NCBI GenBank assembly: GCA_015178975.1
Contig: WHVD01000001.1
Location: 620,001 to 684,000, forward strand
Reading direction: 5' to 3'
Length of the DNA stretch: 64,000 nt
Source of the DNA: Hysterangium stoloniferum
Taxonomy: Eukaryota > Basidiomycota > Agaricomycetes > Hysterangiales > Hysterangiaceae
The notes below the pieces were generated by a model, which was given only the letters and a program-made list of their open reading frames with translations, made no database searches and was not told the origin of the DNA. Shown here piece by piece: positions 9,291 to 22,113 of the stretch; position 1 is the stretch's first letter, and each line of letters starts with the position of its first letter. The position numbers and the translations under genes were made by a program.

Positions 9291-11230
9291 TGGCATCTCA
9301 TTACCTACAAAGCTCCCCAAAAGCAGCATTTCTGAAGTTTTGGAAGGAGAGGGGAATGCCAACTGGACAATGTCAGTTGAAACCCAGGAACAATATGCAT
9401 TGGTGAATAAAATTAGCAATGTGGAGGCACTCAAACCATGGTCTTTGGCTGAGGCAAAGTGTCACCCCAATTGGCCATTATGGGAGCAGGCTATCCTTGA
9501 CAAGTTAGAATCACTGCACATTACATGCACCTGGGAGCTGGTTGACCATCCAGAAGATGCCAATATTGTCAGCTCAAAGTGGGTCTTTCATGCCAAGAAG
9601 GATGCCACAGGAAATGTCATCTGATACATATATGTACAGTGTGTTTGGTAGTACAGGGCTTCTCCCAAATTCAGGGTATCAACTACTTAGATACTTTTGC
9701 ACCTGTTGCCAAGCTAGCTTCAATCTGCATGGTACTGGCAATGGCAGCTGAACTTGACCTGAAATTGCATCAGATTGATATAAAGGGTGCATATTTGAAC
9801 AGAGAACTCACTGATGAAGAGAAAATATTCATAAAACAACCTCCAGGCTACAATGCTCCTGACTCCAAAGGGCAGGTTTGCCACCTTCTGAAAACACTCT
9901 ATGGATTGAAACAATTGGGTCATCAATGGTATCAAAAGCTGATGGAGATAATGAAAAGGCTGGGATTTACTCATAGTGATGTGGATCAAGCTGTGTTTTA
10001 CTGCAGGTTGCATGGCATTCTGTTAGGATGCCCATCATTTCGGACCCCTGAAAGCTGTTTTAGCCTCATAACCATCCAGTGTCCCACTATCAGTACCCCT
10101 GCTCATGGTAGCACTGCCTGCAGTGCCCCTGACACTTGTTTCTTTGTATCTCAGCACCTTAGCCTTCTGTTCTGTTTGCTCCCCCATCACCATTTCCACC
10201 CATACATCCCACTTGCCATCTCACACTCCTTAGTCTCATTTGCATCTCCATTTTCTTTTCCCACTTCCTTTTAACCTGTCATCACTCTCACTTCTCTGGT
10301 TAGCTTTCTGATCATCTGTCTTACTGTAGTATAAAGTTCTTTCATGTATGCTACAGTTTCTTCAGTTCAACTATTGACTTAGATTACCCCCTTTTAGTTC
10401 TAATACTCCTATCTAATACTCTCAAAGGCATCTTTAGCAAGCCATGACCCTTACCCCACAACTCTTAGTAATTCAGCCTCCCAGTTGACTGAGCTAAGTG
10501 TTGATCTTCATTTCCTATCATACTATCTGTTCTATTTGAAATACTGGAGCACCCTAACAGTCATATGAGGGCACAACACATACATTGAAGCCAAGCTCCA
10601 CTGTGTTTCTAGAGTCAGACCTCCTGACTAAGTACAATCTCTATCATCAGCCCCCCAATTGACTTAGTTACCATCATTTGCCCTCTGACTTAGAACCCCC
10701 TCTCCACACCCATGGATCCAAATGACCACTTGTCATCTTCTCAATCGAAATGAATGATGTTCCCTATCATGAGGCCATTGGTTCCTTGATGTATGCAGCC
10801 TTGGTACCTGCCCCAATATTGCCTTCACAGTGCAGGTCATGTCACATTTTTCAACAAATCCAGGTTGAGAGCAGTGAAGCAAATCTTCCAGTACCTTAGT
10901 GGAACAAAAAACTTGAGGTTAATGTACAGAAAATGTGGAACTAACAGAAAACTCATAGAGTATGCTGCTGCTGATGGCAGTATGGCTGAGGATTGCCATG
11001 CCATTTCTGGCTATGCATTCTTATTGAATGGTGGAGCAGTATCATGGAGCATGAAGTGATGGAGATTATGTTGTTGTCAATGACTGAAAGTGAATACACC
11101 ACAGTGGCCCACACATTGAAGGAAGCCCTTTGGCTATGCTCTCTACTTAATCAATTGTTTGGACCCCTGACACAAATTGAATTTCCTTCAATTAAGTTGA
11201 ATAATAATTGTAATTTATTCTACTAAACCA
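9220..11230 (+). mobile_element. Copia fossil: reverse transcriptase and RNase H parts
   Basis: Plus-strand pieces carry Copia pol signatures: 'TWELVDHPEDANIVSSKWVF' (~9530-9590), 'DTFAPVAKLASI' and 'HQIDIKGAYLN' (~9690-9800), 'LYGLKQ' (~9900), then after an inserted LTR the RNase H part 'SGYAFLLNGGAVSW' and 'ESEYTTVAHTLKEALWLCSL' (~11000-11150). Gag and integrase are absent. It is broken in several places and split by a nested LTR (10020-10690). Clearly a fossil. Confidence 0.85.
10020..10690 (+). repeat. Nested LTR, family B
   Basis: Starts TGTTAGGATGCCC and lies inside the Copia fossil between its reverse transcriptase and RNase H parts. It shares long blocks with 61720-62310, for example 'attgacttagattaccccc', 'ttatcatactatctg'-type sequence and 'gagtcagacctcctgacta'. 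It contains the motif tgaagccaag found in four other LTR-like places in this window. Probably a solo LTR of a Gypsy-type element. Confidence 0.65.
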
Positions 11231-11295
11231 AATACAGAAGCCTCGGGCAATGAAGTATAGATTCACCCTGTTGATGAAGTGAGAGGCTAAGTGTT
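11172..11295 (+). repeat. Partial LTR, family C (first ~120 bp)
   Basis: The block from 'cacaaattgaatttccttc' to 'gatgaagtgagaggcta' matches 12095-12205 almost base for base and, more loosely, 12850-12970. It is cut on the right by LTR A at 11296. Confidence 0.5.
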
Positions 11296-12092
11296 ATGAC
11301 TGGAATTCCTGCTGGACTCTGGGCACTAACTCATACGCACCTGTGCCCTATACACACCAATTGTCAGTTTACCAGATTTCCCGCCAGACTCTGTATGTCA
11401 GACTTGTCCACGTTCGACTTCATTATGTCATGTATCAGTTACCGGATTACCCGCTGGACTCCATCCCTGTCTATGTCTGACCTCATCCCATGCGTCAGTC
11501 ACTGGACCCCACTCAGAAAACCTGTCATCACTCTAACTGAGCCCCGTTCCCATTTTAGTCAAATGACCTGTCACAATTCAAACTCCACTCCCACTCCGTT
11601 TCCCATTATGGTTCATTATTTGTCACGATTCAGACTCCATTCTGTTCTGTCCTGTTCCTAACACCAAATTTGGTGTTTACTATTCTTGTTTTATGTTTTG
11701 CTAGTTTTGTTTCATTATTACTGGATTTGGTATGTCATTCATTCCACAGTCTATATAGTCTGGCAGATGTTGTATATACAATCCAGTCAGAAAATTGGCT
11801 TAGATTCCCCCCAGTAATCTAATACATTTTCCACTCTAAACTCCTCCTTGAATTACACCGCTCATGCTAGTCAGAGCCCACAGGCTCCAGCACATCTATC
11901 TCTCTTATTTATCTCAACTCCCTGATCTCTTGACCCACGACCTCTGACCTATGACCACTTGACCCACAAACCCTGCCTGGACTCCCCGGGTTTCCCGTCT
12001 GCCTGTCTGAAATTGGACAACACGATCTTGCGAGGGCGCAGCCTATAAGCTGAAGCCAAGTCCTACTGGATATCCTGCAGGTTTCTCTGGAA
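11296..12092 (+). repeat. LTR, family A, probably complete
   Basis: Starts TGTTATGACTGGAATTCC and ends near ctgtcaca. It shares most of its left 600 bp with 62689-63300 and, inverted, with 1-533. Near its right end (12030-12060) it has gcgagggcgcagcctataag followed by tgaagccaag. No element body is attached on either side, so it is a solo LTR of a Gypsy-type element. Confidence 0.65.
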
Positions 12093-13448
12093 ACTGTCAC
12101 AAATTGATTATTCTTCAATAAAGTTGAATAATATTCTATTGATCGAACTCGAAAGCCTCATTTGATGAAGTATATATTCACCCTGTCGATGAAGTAAGAG
12201 GCTATTACCAGTCACGAGAACTCACGGAAGTATTTGTCGAAGAAGTTACGACAAGTTAGATTACTAGTATCACTAATTTACAGATATTTCGACTGACTTC
12301 CCTCACTCCTTTTGTAGCCCTTTTATGCTTTTCTTCGTATCGTTATGACTATGTTATGAACTAATAATGAAATCATACATGACGTCAAAATGAGACATGT
12401 TGAAAGAGATTCAATGTTGTTGAATAATGTTCGGGTTTGTTGAGTCGAATTCAATGAGTCAAAGAGTTGTTGAAAGTTACCTTTGAATATTTGTGACAGT
12501 ATTGTGACTTGTGATGGTTGTGACAGAAACCTGCCGTGTATGTACCCTAACACTAAGACCAGTCATGAAGGCTCACAGATGTTAATGTTGAAGAGTTTCA
12601 ACAATCACATAAGACAAGATTGAGAGGTAGATTAATAATACAGATAACTGATATACAATGGAGAGATTTTCTGACTGAGGTCCTTCGCTCTTTTGATTGC
12701 CCTTTTATGCCTTTCTTCATTAAACTATAATTAAACTATGATCTATGAATGAAATTACATATGACATCAAAATGAGACAAGTTGAATGTAGGTTGAATGG
12801 TTGTCGAATAAATTTGAGGGTGTCAAAGATGTCAAATAAAATGTTGAGTCAGAGTGTCATGAATCGAATTTTACTCAATAAAGTCAAATAAACAATTGAA
12901 GAATATTCAACAATATCAAATAAAGATGCCTTGTTCGATGAAGTATTAATTCATCCTGTTGATAAAGCGTGAGGCAAAGATAGGACACAGAGGCTCACAA
13001 ATAAATAAGTCGAAGAAAGGCTTGGGAAAAGTTCGACAATTATATAATACAATAATAATATAATATAGTACAGGTTTTCTGACTGACTTCCTTCATTCCT
13101 ATCATCGTCCTTATATACTATATCTCATTTACCTATGATGATAATATAATACATGTCAAAGTGAAATCATCAATGACATCAAACTGAGACAAGTTGAAGA
13201 TATTTGATATTGTCAAAGATATTGTTGAAGAATAGTTGAGTCAGAAGTCGAGTCAGGAATTGAGTTGGAAAGTCAAAGGAACGTTGAAGAAATATTAAAT
13301 TGAATATTATTGAAATTTGAGTTTGTACGTTTGTGACACAGAGTTTTGTCAAAGATAAATTGATATGTCAAAGATGAGTCGAAGAGTTGTCAAAGTTACC
13401 TTGAATAATTTGTGACAATGTTGTGACTGTGACATTTGTGACAGTATC
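12093..13448 (+). repeat. Three head-to-tail LTR-like units, family C
   Basis: Unit 1 (about 12093-12530) starts TGTCACAAATTG and ends with ttgtgacag. Unit 3 (about 12847-13441) has the same start-like and end-like sequence. Unit 2 (about 12545-12846) is an internal piece only. All three share 'gcctc...gatgaagtat.attca.cctgt', 'ggctcac', 'tgactga.{1,2}tccttc.ctc', 'ccttttatgc' and 'gacatcaaaatgagacaa'-like blocks, and are rich in gttgaa/gtcaaag words. The TGTCACA/TGTGACA inverted ends suggest an LTR. Units are 70-80% alike by eye, so old. Confidence 0.55.
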
Positions 13449-14022
13449 CTCCCTTTGTGACCAAGCCCACAAGGTCAGAGTTTGAAAAGTTTTCATCATC
13501 TATTTTCATTGTCAATCAAACAATGTCTGATATTGAATTCAAAGGTTTGGTTCCAAAGCTGAGTTTTTGGGTTTTGAAAATGATAATAATGAAGTTATTG
13601 GCATGGGTAAGTGTTGTTTTGGGGTTTCTTGAAATTAATATTGATTAGTGATTTTTTAGAAGAAATTCCCAAAAGACAGCTAGGGGAAGTAATTCTGCCC
13701 AATTGTCTTGTTGATAATTGCAACATATTCATAAATATTGTTCAATTATTATTCAACTTAATCGAAGGAAATTTGATTCATGTCAGTATTTTCTGACTAT
13801 CAACTGTTGATGAAGTCCAGGATGCGATCCGAGGCTACCAAAACATCAAGTACCACAGCACTTTAATCTGTGGCTCCCATTCCTTTGCCAAGAGCTATTC
13901 AGCCATCATGAATTCCAGTTTCTCCATTAACCAAAACTTGAAGAGCTACAATGTCTACAATTTGAGAACCCCAAGAAGTTCCAGAGGAGCCAATCTTGTC
14001 TATTCAAGAATTGGAGTCCCCT
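13449..14022 (+). other. Decayed element interior, unassigned
   Basis: Short frames follow the last LTR-C unit (one reads MTKPTRSEFEKFSSSIFIVN). They may be the start of that element's interior, but no domain is recognisable. AT-rich with no host gene seen. Confidence 0.3.
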
Positions 14023-14661
14023 TGTGAGAGGTACCACAAAATATACTCCAAAATATAGTCTGGACGAGCCCACACTATATTTCTATTATTATATCTATTT
14101 CTCTCTCTATTTTATTATATGCATATATTTAGTTTGACAACCTATGTATTCAGTACATAGACTTTTGTGGGCACATATGCACCAGACCTATGTATTCTAG
14201 TACCTATAGTTAGAACTCAAACACTTTTTACCCTGTAACCATGACTTGCCCAGACACCCACTTAGTGTCCTGCAAGTTGTGATTGGGGTATCGTCTCAAC
14301 CATCATAGATGGGCCTTAACTACCAGCACAATCACAGTTTCAAACTATACTAGTCGAAACTCGAACTGTTATCTCAATCTGCACAGACTATATCCACTCT
14401 ACTCTGTTTATTCGACTCTTTCGTTATTTCCTTAAACACTTGAGCAGTCACTCAGAATCATACTTCAAAGTCAATTCTCTTTTATTCATCTTAGCTTTCT
14501 ATTCTACTTAAGATAGCTAATCCTCTCAACCATATTGAACTAGATAGTCAATACACGTTTGGTCTGTATTAGACTTAGATAGTCAATACATCATTGTGTT
14601 GTACCTAAATGGTCAATATTCTTCATATATAGAATGGTTAGAACTTCCACCACTCTTCACA
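14023..14661 (+). repeat. 5' LTR of the Gypsy fossil
   Basis: AT-rich ~640 bp starting TGTGAGAGGTACC and ending ccactcttcaca, next to a primer-site-like sequence at 14663. Contains repeated tagatagtcaatac words at 14540-14590. The start is chosen from the TG...CA rule and is approximate. Confidence 0.5.
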
Positions 14662-16649
14662 GTGGTGATCTGGGCCAGACCACTCTTTCCCTACAAAGAA
14701 AATGTTACTCTTCAACTATTAATTTCTAAGCACACAAATGACCATGGGTAAAAACCAAACACCAAGATCTTCAACAACCCCAAGTAGTTCAACACCTCGT
14801 CAAAGACCTGCTAGTCTGGAACCACCCCATAACGTCACCATGAGGAAATCCTCATTGACTTTTCAAAGATCAGCCCCTTCTGAAGATTCCCCCAGAGTAG
14901 CAGCTGGACCATCAATGAATACCCTCCCCGATCTGCCCGAGGAACATTCACCAACCGGGCAGTTGAGTACCCCTGGAGCTAATGTTGAGCCTACCCGAGC
15001 ACCCGAGCCCATTCTCATGTTCCCACCAAGACAAGTTATCCTTAAACAGTTCCTTGAGGGTCATATGGTTTACGCCGAGCCTATCAATGTGAAGTGGGAC
15101 ACGCACTACACCAATTGAATCTCCACTGATCAGCTTACTCCTTTTGTGGAGGAGTACGAAATGGATTACCGTTCTTTACCAGTGACAGTAGCAGTCTGGT
15201 TAGGTCGTTATCAGGCCATCTTATCAGCATGGGACTTATTCACGTGACCAGGAACCCTTGAGGATCTGACCTGCTCAATTCCTGAATGGTTGAGTGATGT
15301 TACATCCATTATGGAAGGGGGAAGAATGATTTTTAAGTGGGAAGTGTTCTCTTTATTCCTCGAAGTGCTTCATACACACCATGATGCACTGCAAATCCTT
15401 CATGTCCTACTCGGTGGGGATCACGTCATGCCAAGGTTGACTACCAGTATATGTATATTCGAATGTTGGAGGAGTCTCTTAACAGAGTCATGCCAAATGT
15501 ATCGTTCAAGTACTTTACTCTAAGGGGCTGGTTGAAGTGAAATCTCAGAAGACTTGATAAAATGGTTTTGGAGGTGCTTCACCCTTATAATAATTCGATT
15601 CAAGTTCCCAATTCACCTCTCTCCATGACTAATTTGTTCGTTCACAACCTAAATGGGTCTCCTGATACTCATTTCCTCCATTCACTCAATTGTCCTGTCA
15701 TTTTGGAGGATTTCTCATTGGATATGAGGACAGAAGTGATAGATCACCTTCAGGAAAAAAGGATTGAAGTCTGTGCTCCCTTCCATCAGCCTCAGCTGTG
15801 TCAGCCTTTGAATACGATCAAAATTGAGAGATGAATCACAATGGAACCCAGCCCTACACCCCACCAGGGGATTCATCGCTCTCATGTCGCATTTGAAAGA
15901 ACTTCAGATAGCCCCAACTTTGGTGATGAACAGCCCACAGTTAGGAATCGATCAGTCACCAGCAAGGGTCGACCCTCCTTCTCTACTGCATTCACTGAGG
16001 GTATAGCTGGTCAGGTCGCTGGTCAAGGATCGCTGAATCCAGATGATCCCTGCCATTCTCTGCTGATTGCCTCGAATCCTTTTCTGCCACCAGGAGGACC
16101 CCCTAGCAGTTCATCTGGGAGTTCAAATAATTCAGACTATGGAGGGAATTCAGGACATGGGGGGCATCACAGTGGAGTACCTAACTCCCCCTTTCAAACT
16201 CTGATGCAGCCTCAAGCCAGCGCATTTATCGATGACTTACCTAAGGATAAGAAGATTGCTCTTAACACCAATGACATCAAGATAAAATAGTCTGACCTTC
16301 CCGAATACGATGGAACTCAATCCAAGGCTTTGGACTACATCATGGATATTATGAGTCTCTTGGAGGTATCAGACTCCATGAGCACGTTGTTAGGAGTCGG
16401 TCTGCCAAGACAACTCACTGGCAATGCTAAGGTCTGGTGGAGCACCCTGGACTGTCAACATCACACTGAATTCAGTCGATCTCACAGGTCGTTCCTTTGG
16501 GGTATCATAGAGGGATTACTTGGAACTCGTTGGTGCGAATCCTTAGCCTTAGAATGGGAAGCCATGAAATTTCAACAAGTCGGCCACAATTGTGAGACAC
16601 CCATTCACTACATTCAATGGTGTGAAGAGTGGCGGAAGTTCTGACCGTT

Positions 16650-18890
16650 CTATATACGAAGAAATGAGTAGAAAGGAAGGATATTGACCTATTCGGTGCA
16701 ATATAAGAGAAAGTGAGAGAAGGAGCACGAGATGACGAAGGAGTCAACGAATGCGATGGTTCGAGTGGAGGCCTCGACTGTTACAGTTCGAGGCCAGAAG
16801 TGTTAGATAGTTCAGATATTGCTACCTATGTAGTAGCTGACACGTTACCCTGATCACCGCTCATAGTAGACCTAGTTTATGTCTTACGAGTGGTGGTTCT
16901 TGGGTTAAAGTGTGTCTGAGTTCTAATTGGTGCTGAGTGCACCCACAAGTATACACAATGCTTCGAACTAATGAAATGATGGAATATTCGAAGAATATAA
17001 AAGATAGATAAATATGAATAGAATGTGCAAAATATAAATAAAATAAAAGGAGTGTTTTACCACAATGAAACTGTGGTAAAAGCATACTCCTCACAAATGG
17101 AGGATAACCCCAAACTTTAAAAGTTATTTATCCACTAAAGTATATATATTTATATTGTTTGTTGTAAAATTAATATTTAATCAAATTCAGCCTATCAGAT
17201 AATATTCTGGAGAATAAGGAAATATTAATATTTATCTTGTATCTGACAAAAGTTAGTCAAACAAACATATATAGATTATCCTTTTGGGGATAAATTCCAC
17301 AACATGGATTGGTTGGCAGGATCAGTAGGGAGGTAGAGAGGGATAAGGAAAATCATCCTGGTGGCCATTCTTCCAAGCTTTTCCCTTATGATAAACAGTC
17401 AATTATCTGTCAAATCAGCTCTGGGAAGCTTGACAATGCTGTCCAAGCCATGCAATTCATAAATTCTATCATATCTACCTCTGTCACTCCTCAGACTGTT
17501 AGGAATGTGTTGAAGGAAGCTGGCTTTAGGTCAGCAACAAAGAAGAAAGTCCCTATGCTCAAGGGGTCTCATCATCAGCAACATCTAAAGTTTGCCCAAT
17601 ACCATGAAAATTGGACTATGGAAAACTGGAAGAGGGTGTTGTGGACTGATGAGACAAAAATGAATAGGATTGGGTCAGATGGGAAGGTATATGTTTGGAA
17701 GCAACAAGAGGAACCAGTATCAGATGGGACCACCACACCAACTGTCAAACATGGAGGGGGGAATAACTTGATGGTTTGGGGGTTGATGGGCTGGAATGGG
17801 GTGGGGAAGCTGATAGAGATGCAGGGGAACATGGACATAGATACAGTGCAGTATTGTGAGATTTTGGAGGAGGGAGTGGAGGAGAGCATTGAAAGTTTGG
17901 AGATGGCTGAGGATAACTGGTACTTCCAATAAGACAATGATCCAAAACATACCTCAAAAAAGGCAGACCAGTGGTTTTCTGACAATAACATAATTCCCAT
18001 GAAGTGGCCTGCCAAATCTCCTGATCTAAATCTCATTGAACACCTCTGGCAACACCTCAAGGCCAAACTCCAACAATCTGACATACCACCCAAAGGAGTA
18101 CATGAATTATGGGACAGGGTGGCAAAGGAGTGGACTGAAATACCACCAGAGACATGCCAGAAGATAATAGAAAGCATGCCTAGGAGGATACAGGCAGTTT
18201 TAAAGGCAAAGGGGGGTCATACAAAGTATTAGATTGTAAAATAGTAGAGGGTCAAAAAACTGCCCCAATGAGTGATTATTTTGTTTGATTTATTGAGCAA
18301 TGAGTTTTGATCGGAATCACATGATTTCTTAAGTTGGTAGATAGCCAACATGTTCTAGTATATCATGTGAATTTTTCAGAATTTTTGCTGATGTCATTCC
18401 TTCACACAATATCAATCTTTCTAAAATGCACAAACATTGGGGCAGTTTTTTGACCCACTGTAGTTCTGGTTAACTTTCTAAACCAAATAAATTTAAATTA
18501 TATGAACTATATTTGAAAGTTTGCATAATATACAAGAGAATCCATCTTATCCAAAAGATTAAGTCATAACCCGAGTAATTTTGGTTAACTATAATGTTTG
18601 TGAACATTTTAAAAGTCATGGAGATACTAGAGAATGCATTTTATCCCAAAGATTAGGTAACAACCCAGATAATCTTGTATAACCATGACATTTATGCATA
18701 TTTTAAGGGAGTGTACAGGTCTTAAAGATGAAGTTTTGGGTTAATGAAATATAAATCCCTAAAACATGTAGTCATAGCCAGGAGAAATAGTCTCACTTAA
18801 AAATATGAGGAGTTTTTCATAAAATTTTGTGTATTCAATGAATTGTGACTATCCTCCAATGGAGAATTAAACTTTATCAATTCCTGTATG
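16650..18890. repeat. Compound insertion inside the Gypsy gag region
   Basis: The gag-like frame stops near 16650 and related sequence resumes near 18890. Between them lie AT-rich sequence (16860-17300 and 18465-18880) with no recognised gene and a truncated Tc1/mariner transposon (17300-18463). The AT-rich arms may be a second, unrecognised element that received the Tc1; no clear end repeats were seen. Confidence 0.45.
17300..18463 (+). mobile_element. Tc1/mariner (DD34E) transposon, 5'-truncated
   Basis: The transposase runs from 17309 to 18232 in one frame except for a single TAA at 17930-17932. It has a helix-turn-helix region ending 'VTPQTVRNVLKEAGFRSAT', the first catalytic Asp in 'LWTDETKMN' (~17640), the 'GGGNNLMVWG' block, the second Asp in 'DNDPKHTS' (just after the stop) and the Glu in 'SPDLNLIEHLW' (~18015-18050). 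The right end is TACAGTGGGTC-type (read inward) at 18463. Its terminal repeat is matched by a perfect inverted copy at 18249-18270. No left terminal repeat is seen upstream of 17309, so the 5' end is missing. It sits inside the Gypsy fossil and is younger than it; only one stop suggests modest age. Confidence 0.88.
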
Positions 18891-21800
18891 GGTTCCACCA
18901 AAATTGAAAGGACGAAACGTGCAGACTCATCCTGACGCTGCCCACAGAATGGCTTTACCTTCTACAAGGACAACCCATCAATGACATCATGAGCTTGCAG
19001 ACTTATGCTAACAATCTACAAGAGGCTCTGATTAATGCTTGGGTCCAAACACATCGAGAGCATTACCGGTTTTAGAAGCCCAGAGTCATGATCACTGAAC
19101 AGGAAGAGTCAGACCCCTGGCATGAGGAAGAACACTCTAGGGGAATCGACTCCACCAATTGCAGTCATGTCCTTCTCAGTGAAACTGAAGATAAAACCGT
19201 CCCTAGGAGATCTAACATGAAACAAAGTAAGAAACACAGCAAGTTCTTTTTTGAATGAAGCGACAAGAAAAGCATCACTAAACCCCCAAAGGAGTGCTGG
19301 ATTTGCAGGAGTTTGAAGCATTTTACTGCCCTCACGTGGGTAGAATGTCACATTATGTCTCTATTAACAGATGCTCTGCACAGAACCCAACTGAGGAGGC
19401 GGAGGATCACAGGGCTTATGAAATGGTTTATAGATTAAGCATACAGGGACAAGTACATAATGTTGATGAGGAATTGATTTCCATTTCTGTCTACCTTCCT
19501 CAATCAGAGGACGACGTTGTTTTAGACACAAGTTCACCTTCAAATGAGAACAAAGTGTCGCAAGTCTATGTCTCTATATCAGACTGTAATTTTCTCAAGA
19601 AAGGAGACTGGCTGGACACTCATCGTCAGAACTGGAAAGGTCTGACTGAGATGGAAGCCTTATTGCGATCTGAACCTCCTACCATTGAGGAAATCGTCGA
19701 CAAGGAAGTATCTACGAACCAATCTAAGGAAATAAGTCAGACCTACGTTATAGAGACCCCTCTGAGTTAGAGGGATCAGCAGAGGAGAACTTCCCCTTCG
19801 ACCCAGGACAGTTACCCACCCTAATTCCTTATGAGGATTCAGACTCTGAAGTGGACAACTCCATTCCGAATGCTACATCCAAGATACCTTATGGTAGATG
19901 CATCAGGAGGGACATCAAACTGGCCACAAGAAAGGAAAGCAAAAGACCCAAGGTCCAATACTCTCGATCCAGTCGGCTTATGAAGGAGGATTTGACCATA
20001 ATTTACCGCAGAAGGAATCCCCTGGGTGGATACTCCAGTATTGGAATCTCAGCATTACACATCTACAGATGCATAGGGAACTCAGAAGCCTCTAATCCTA
20101 TCAAAATCAGGCTGGACACTGGGGCCGACCTCTCCTTAATTTCGGAGGATTTCTATAAGGAACTAGATGACTGCCCCAAGCTCAAGCAAGGACTCAAGTT
20201 GTGCCTCGTTCAGCTTACCGGTAATGCTAAAGTCTTAGGATACGTCAATGTCCCCATTTACCTTGAAGACGAAACCGGTATGCTCCTTAAATTTACTGCC
20301 AAAATGTACATTGTCTGAGGCATGACCGTACCAATTCTTCTTAGGAAGGACTTTCATGTGAACTATGAGATTGGGACACTACAAGACCAGCCATTGGGCT
20401 CTAGATTGATTCTACCAGGGAGGGTGGGGTCTATCCCAGCCAGTTCCTCCAAAGAGCCACAGCTTTTAGCCTTCTCGATTAGCAAGATTCCCCTTGAGGA
20501 ATGAACCAATGACTCACCTGAATTGACTTCCAAACCAGACAAAGGGGTGCATACTGAAAGAGTCACACGAGCCCTACAGGATTGTACTATAGAACCGGAA
20601 TCAGCTTGATTAGTACCAATCTATGTCAGAGATCTTATCAGTGACCAATGGATAGTCGAGGGAGTTGTCTTGCAGAATGATGATGGAAGTATACTAACTG
20701 CTCCCACCACTGCTATCTCTAGGGAATGTGCTGCAATACCTCTCGCTAATCCCTCTCTGACACCAAGAATCATTAGGTGAGGGGAAACCGTTGGATTAAT
20801 TCATGATGTGAACAAATGCGTTCAACTGAGAAGGAATCAATGCAGTCAATGGCAACCAAGATCACTCACCTCATAGAGAGCCTATCAAGAATAGAAGAAG
20901 AGTGTGTCCTTAACCCTTGACCTTCTGGACAGTCCCCAGAATGGGAACTCACAGATGATTTCGACCCAGCAGGCCCTAAAATGTCAGAGGTTGCCACCAC
21001 GGAAACATTTCATTTGGAGGACCTACATAAGTTGGTTAACTTAAGACCTGACATTCCTACTGATGTCTCCTCTCGCTTGGAGTCAGTCTTGACTAAGAAT
21101 GTCCAAGCCTTTGGAGTAGACGGGCATTTAGGACAAGTAGACATTAAAGTCAGTGTCCCATTGAAAGAAGGTGTGCAACCTATTTCGATGCCAATGTTTC
21201 CAACTTCCCCAGCCAATAGGAAGGTCATTGATGAACAAATGGATACCTGGTTTCAACAGAGAGTAATCGAACCGTCAAAGAGTCCTTGGGGGGTGCCAGC
21301 CTTTGTCATCTATTGCAACAGGAAACTGCAAGTGGTGATTGACTATAGGAAGTTGAACAGCCTAACAGTTCCCGATGAATTCCCGTTGCCATGCCAGTCT
21401 GAAATCATGCAAGCGCTTTCAGGATCCAACATCCTATCTTCCTTTGATGCGTTAGCCGGCTTTACCCAACTCTAAATGTTAGAAGAAGACAAACCGAAGA
21501 CCGCCTTCAGATCCCACCGAGGACTGTGGCAATTCAGGAAAATGCCCTTTGGACTCCACAGTGGACCCTCCTATATTCCAGAGAGTTATGCAAACTGTAC
21601 TCACACCTTACTTATGGATATTCTGCCTAGTTTATATTGATGACATCGTGATCTTTTCTAAGACATGGGATGATCATTTAGAGCATTTAGACCAGGTCCT
21701 ACAAGCCATAATTGCAGTGGGAATCACCCTCTTGCCCAAAAAGTGCTACATTGGGTATAACTTGATTCTATTACTAGGACATAAGGTGTCTAGACTCAGT

Positions 21801-22113
21801 TTTTTGACCCATCAAGAAAAGGTCACTGCCATACTAGAACTAGCTATTCCTACCAAGATAGCAGATCTTCAATGTTTCCTCGGGATGGTTCTGTACTTCT
21901 CCGCTTACATACCATTTTATTCCTGGACAGTTGCTCTGCTCTTCAACCTCTTAAAGAAAGGAGTTCATTGGACTTGGGATTCCGAACACGCCAGAGCTTT
22001 TGAAGACATCAAAGTTGCACTGAGCTCTGCTCCAGTACTCAGACACCCCATGAGCAGCATGCCTTATCAGCTATACACAGACACTTCGGACTTCACATTG
22101 GGATGTTGTCTCC

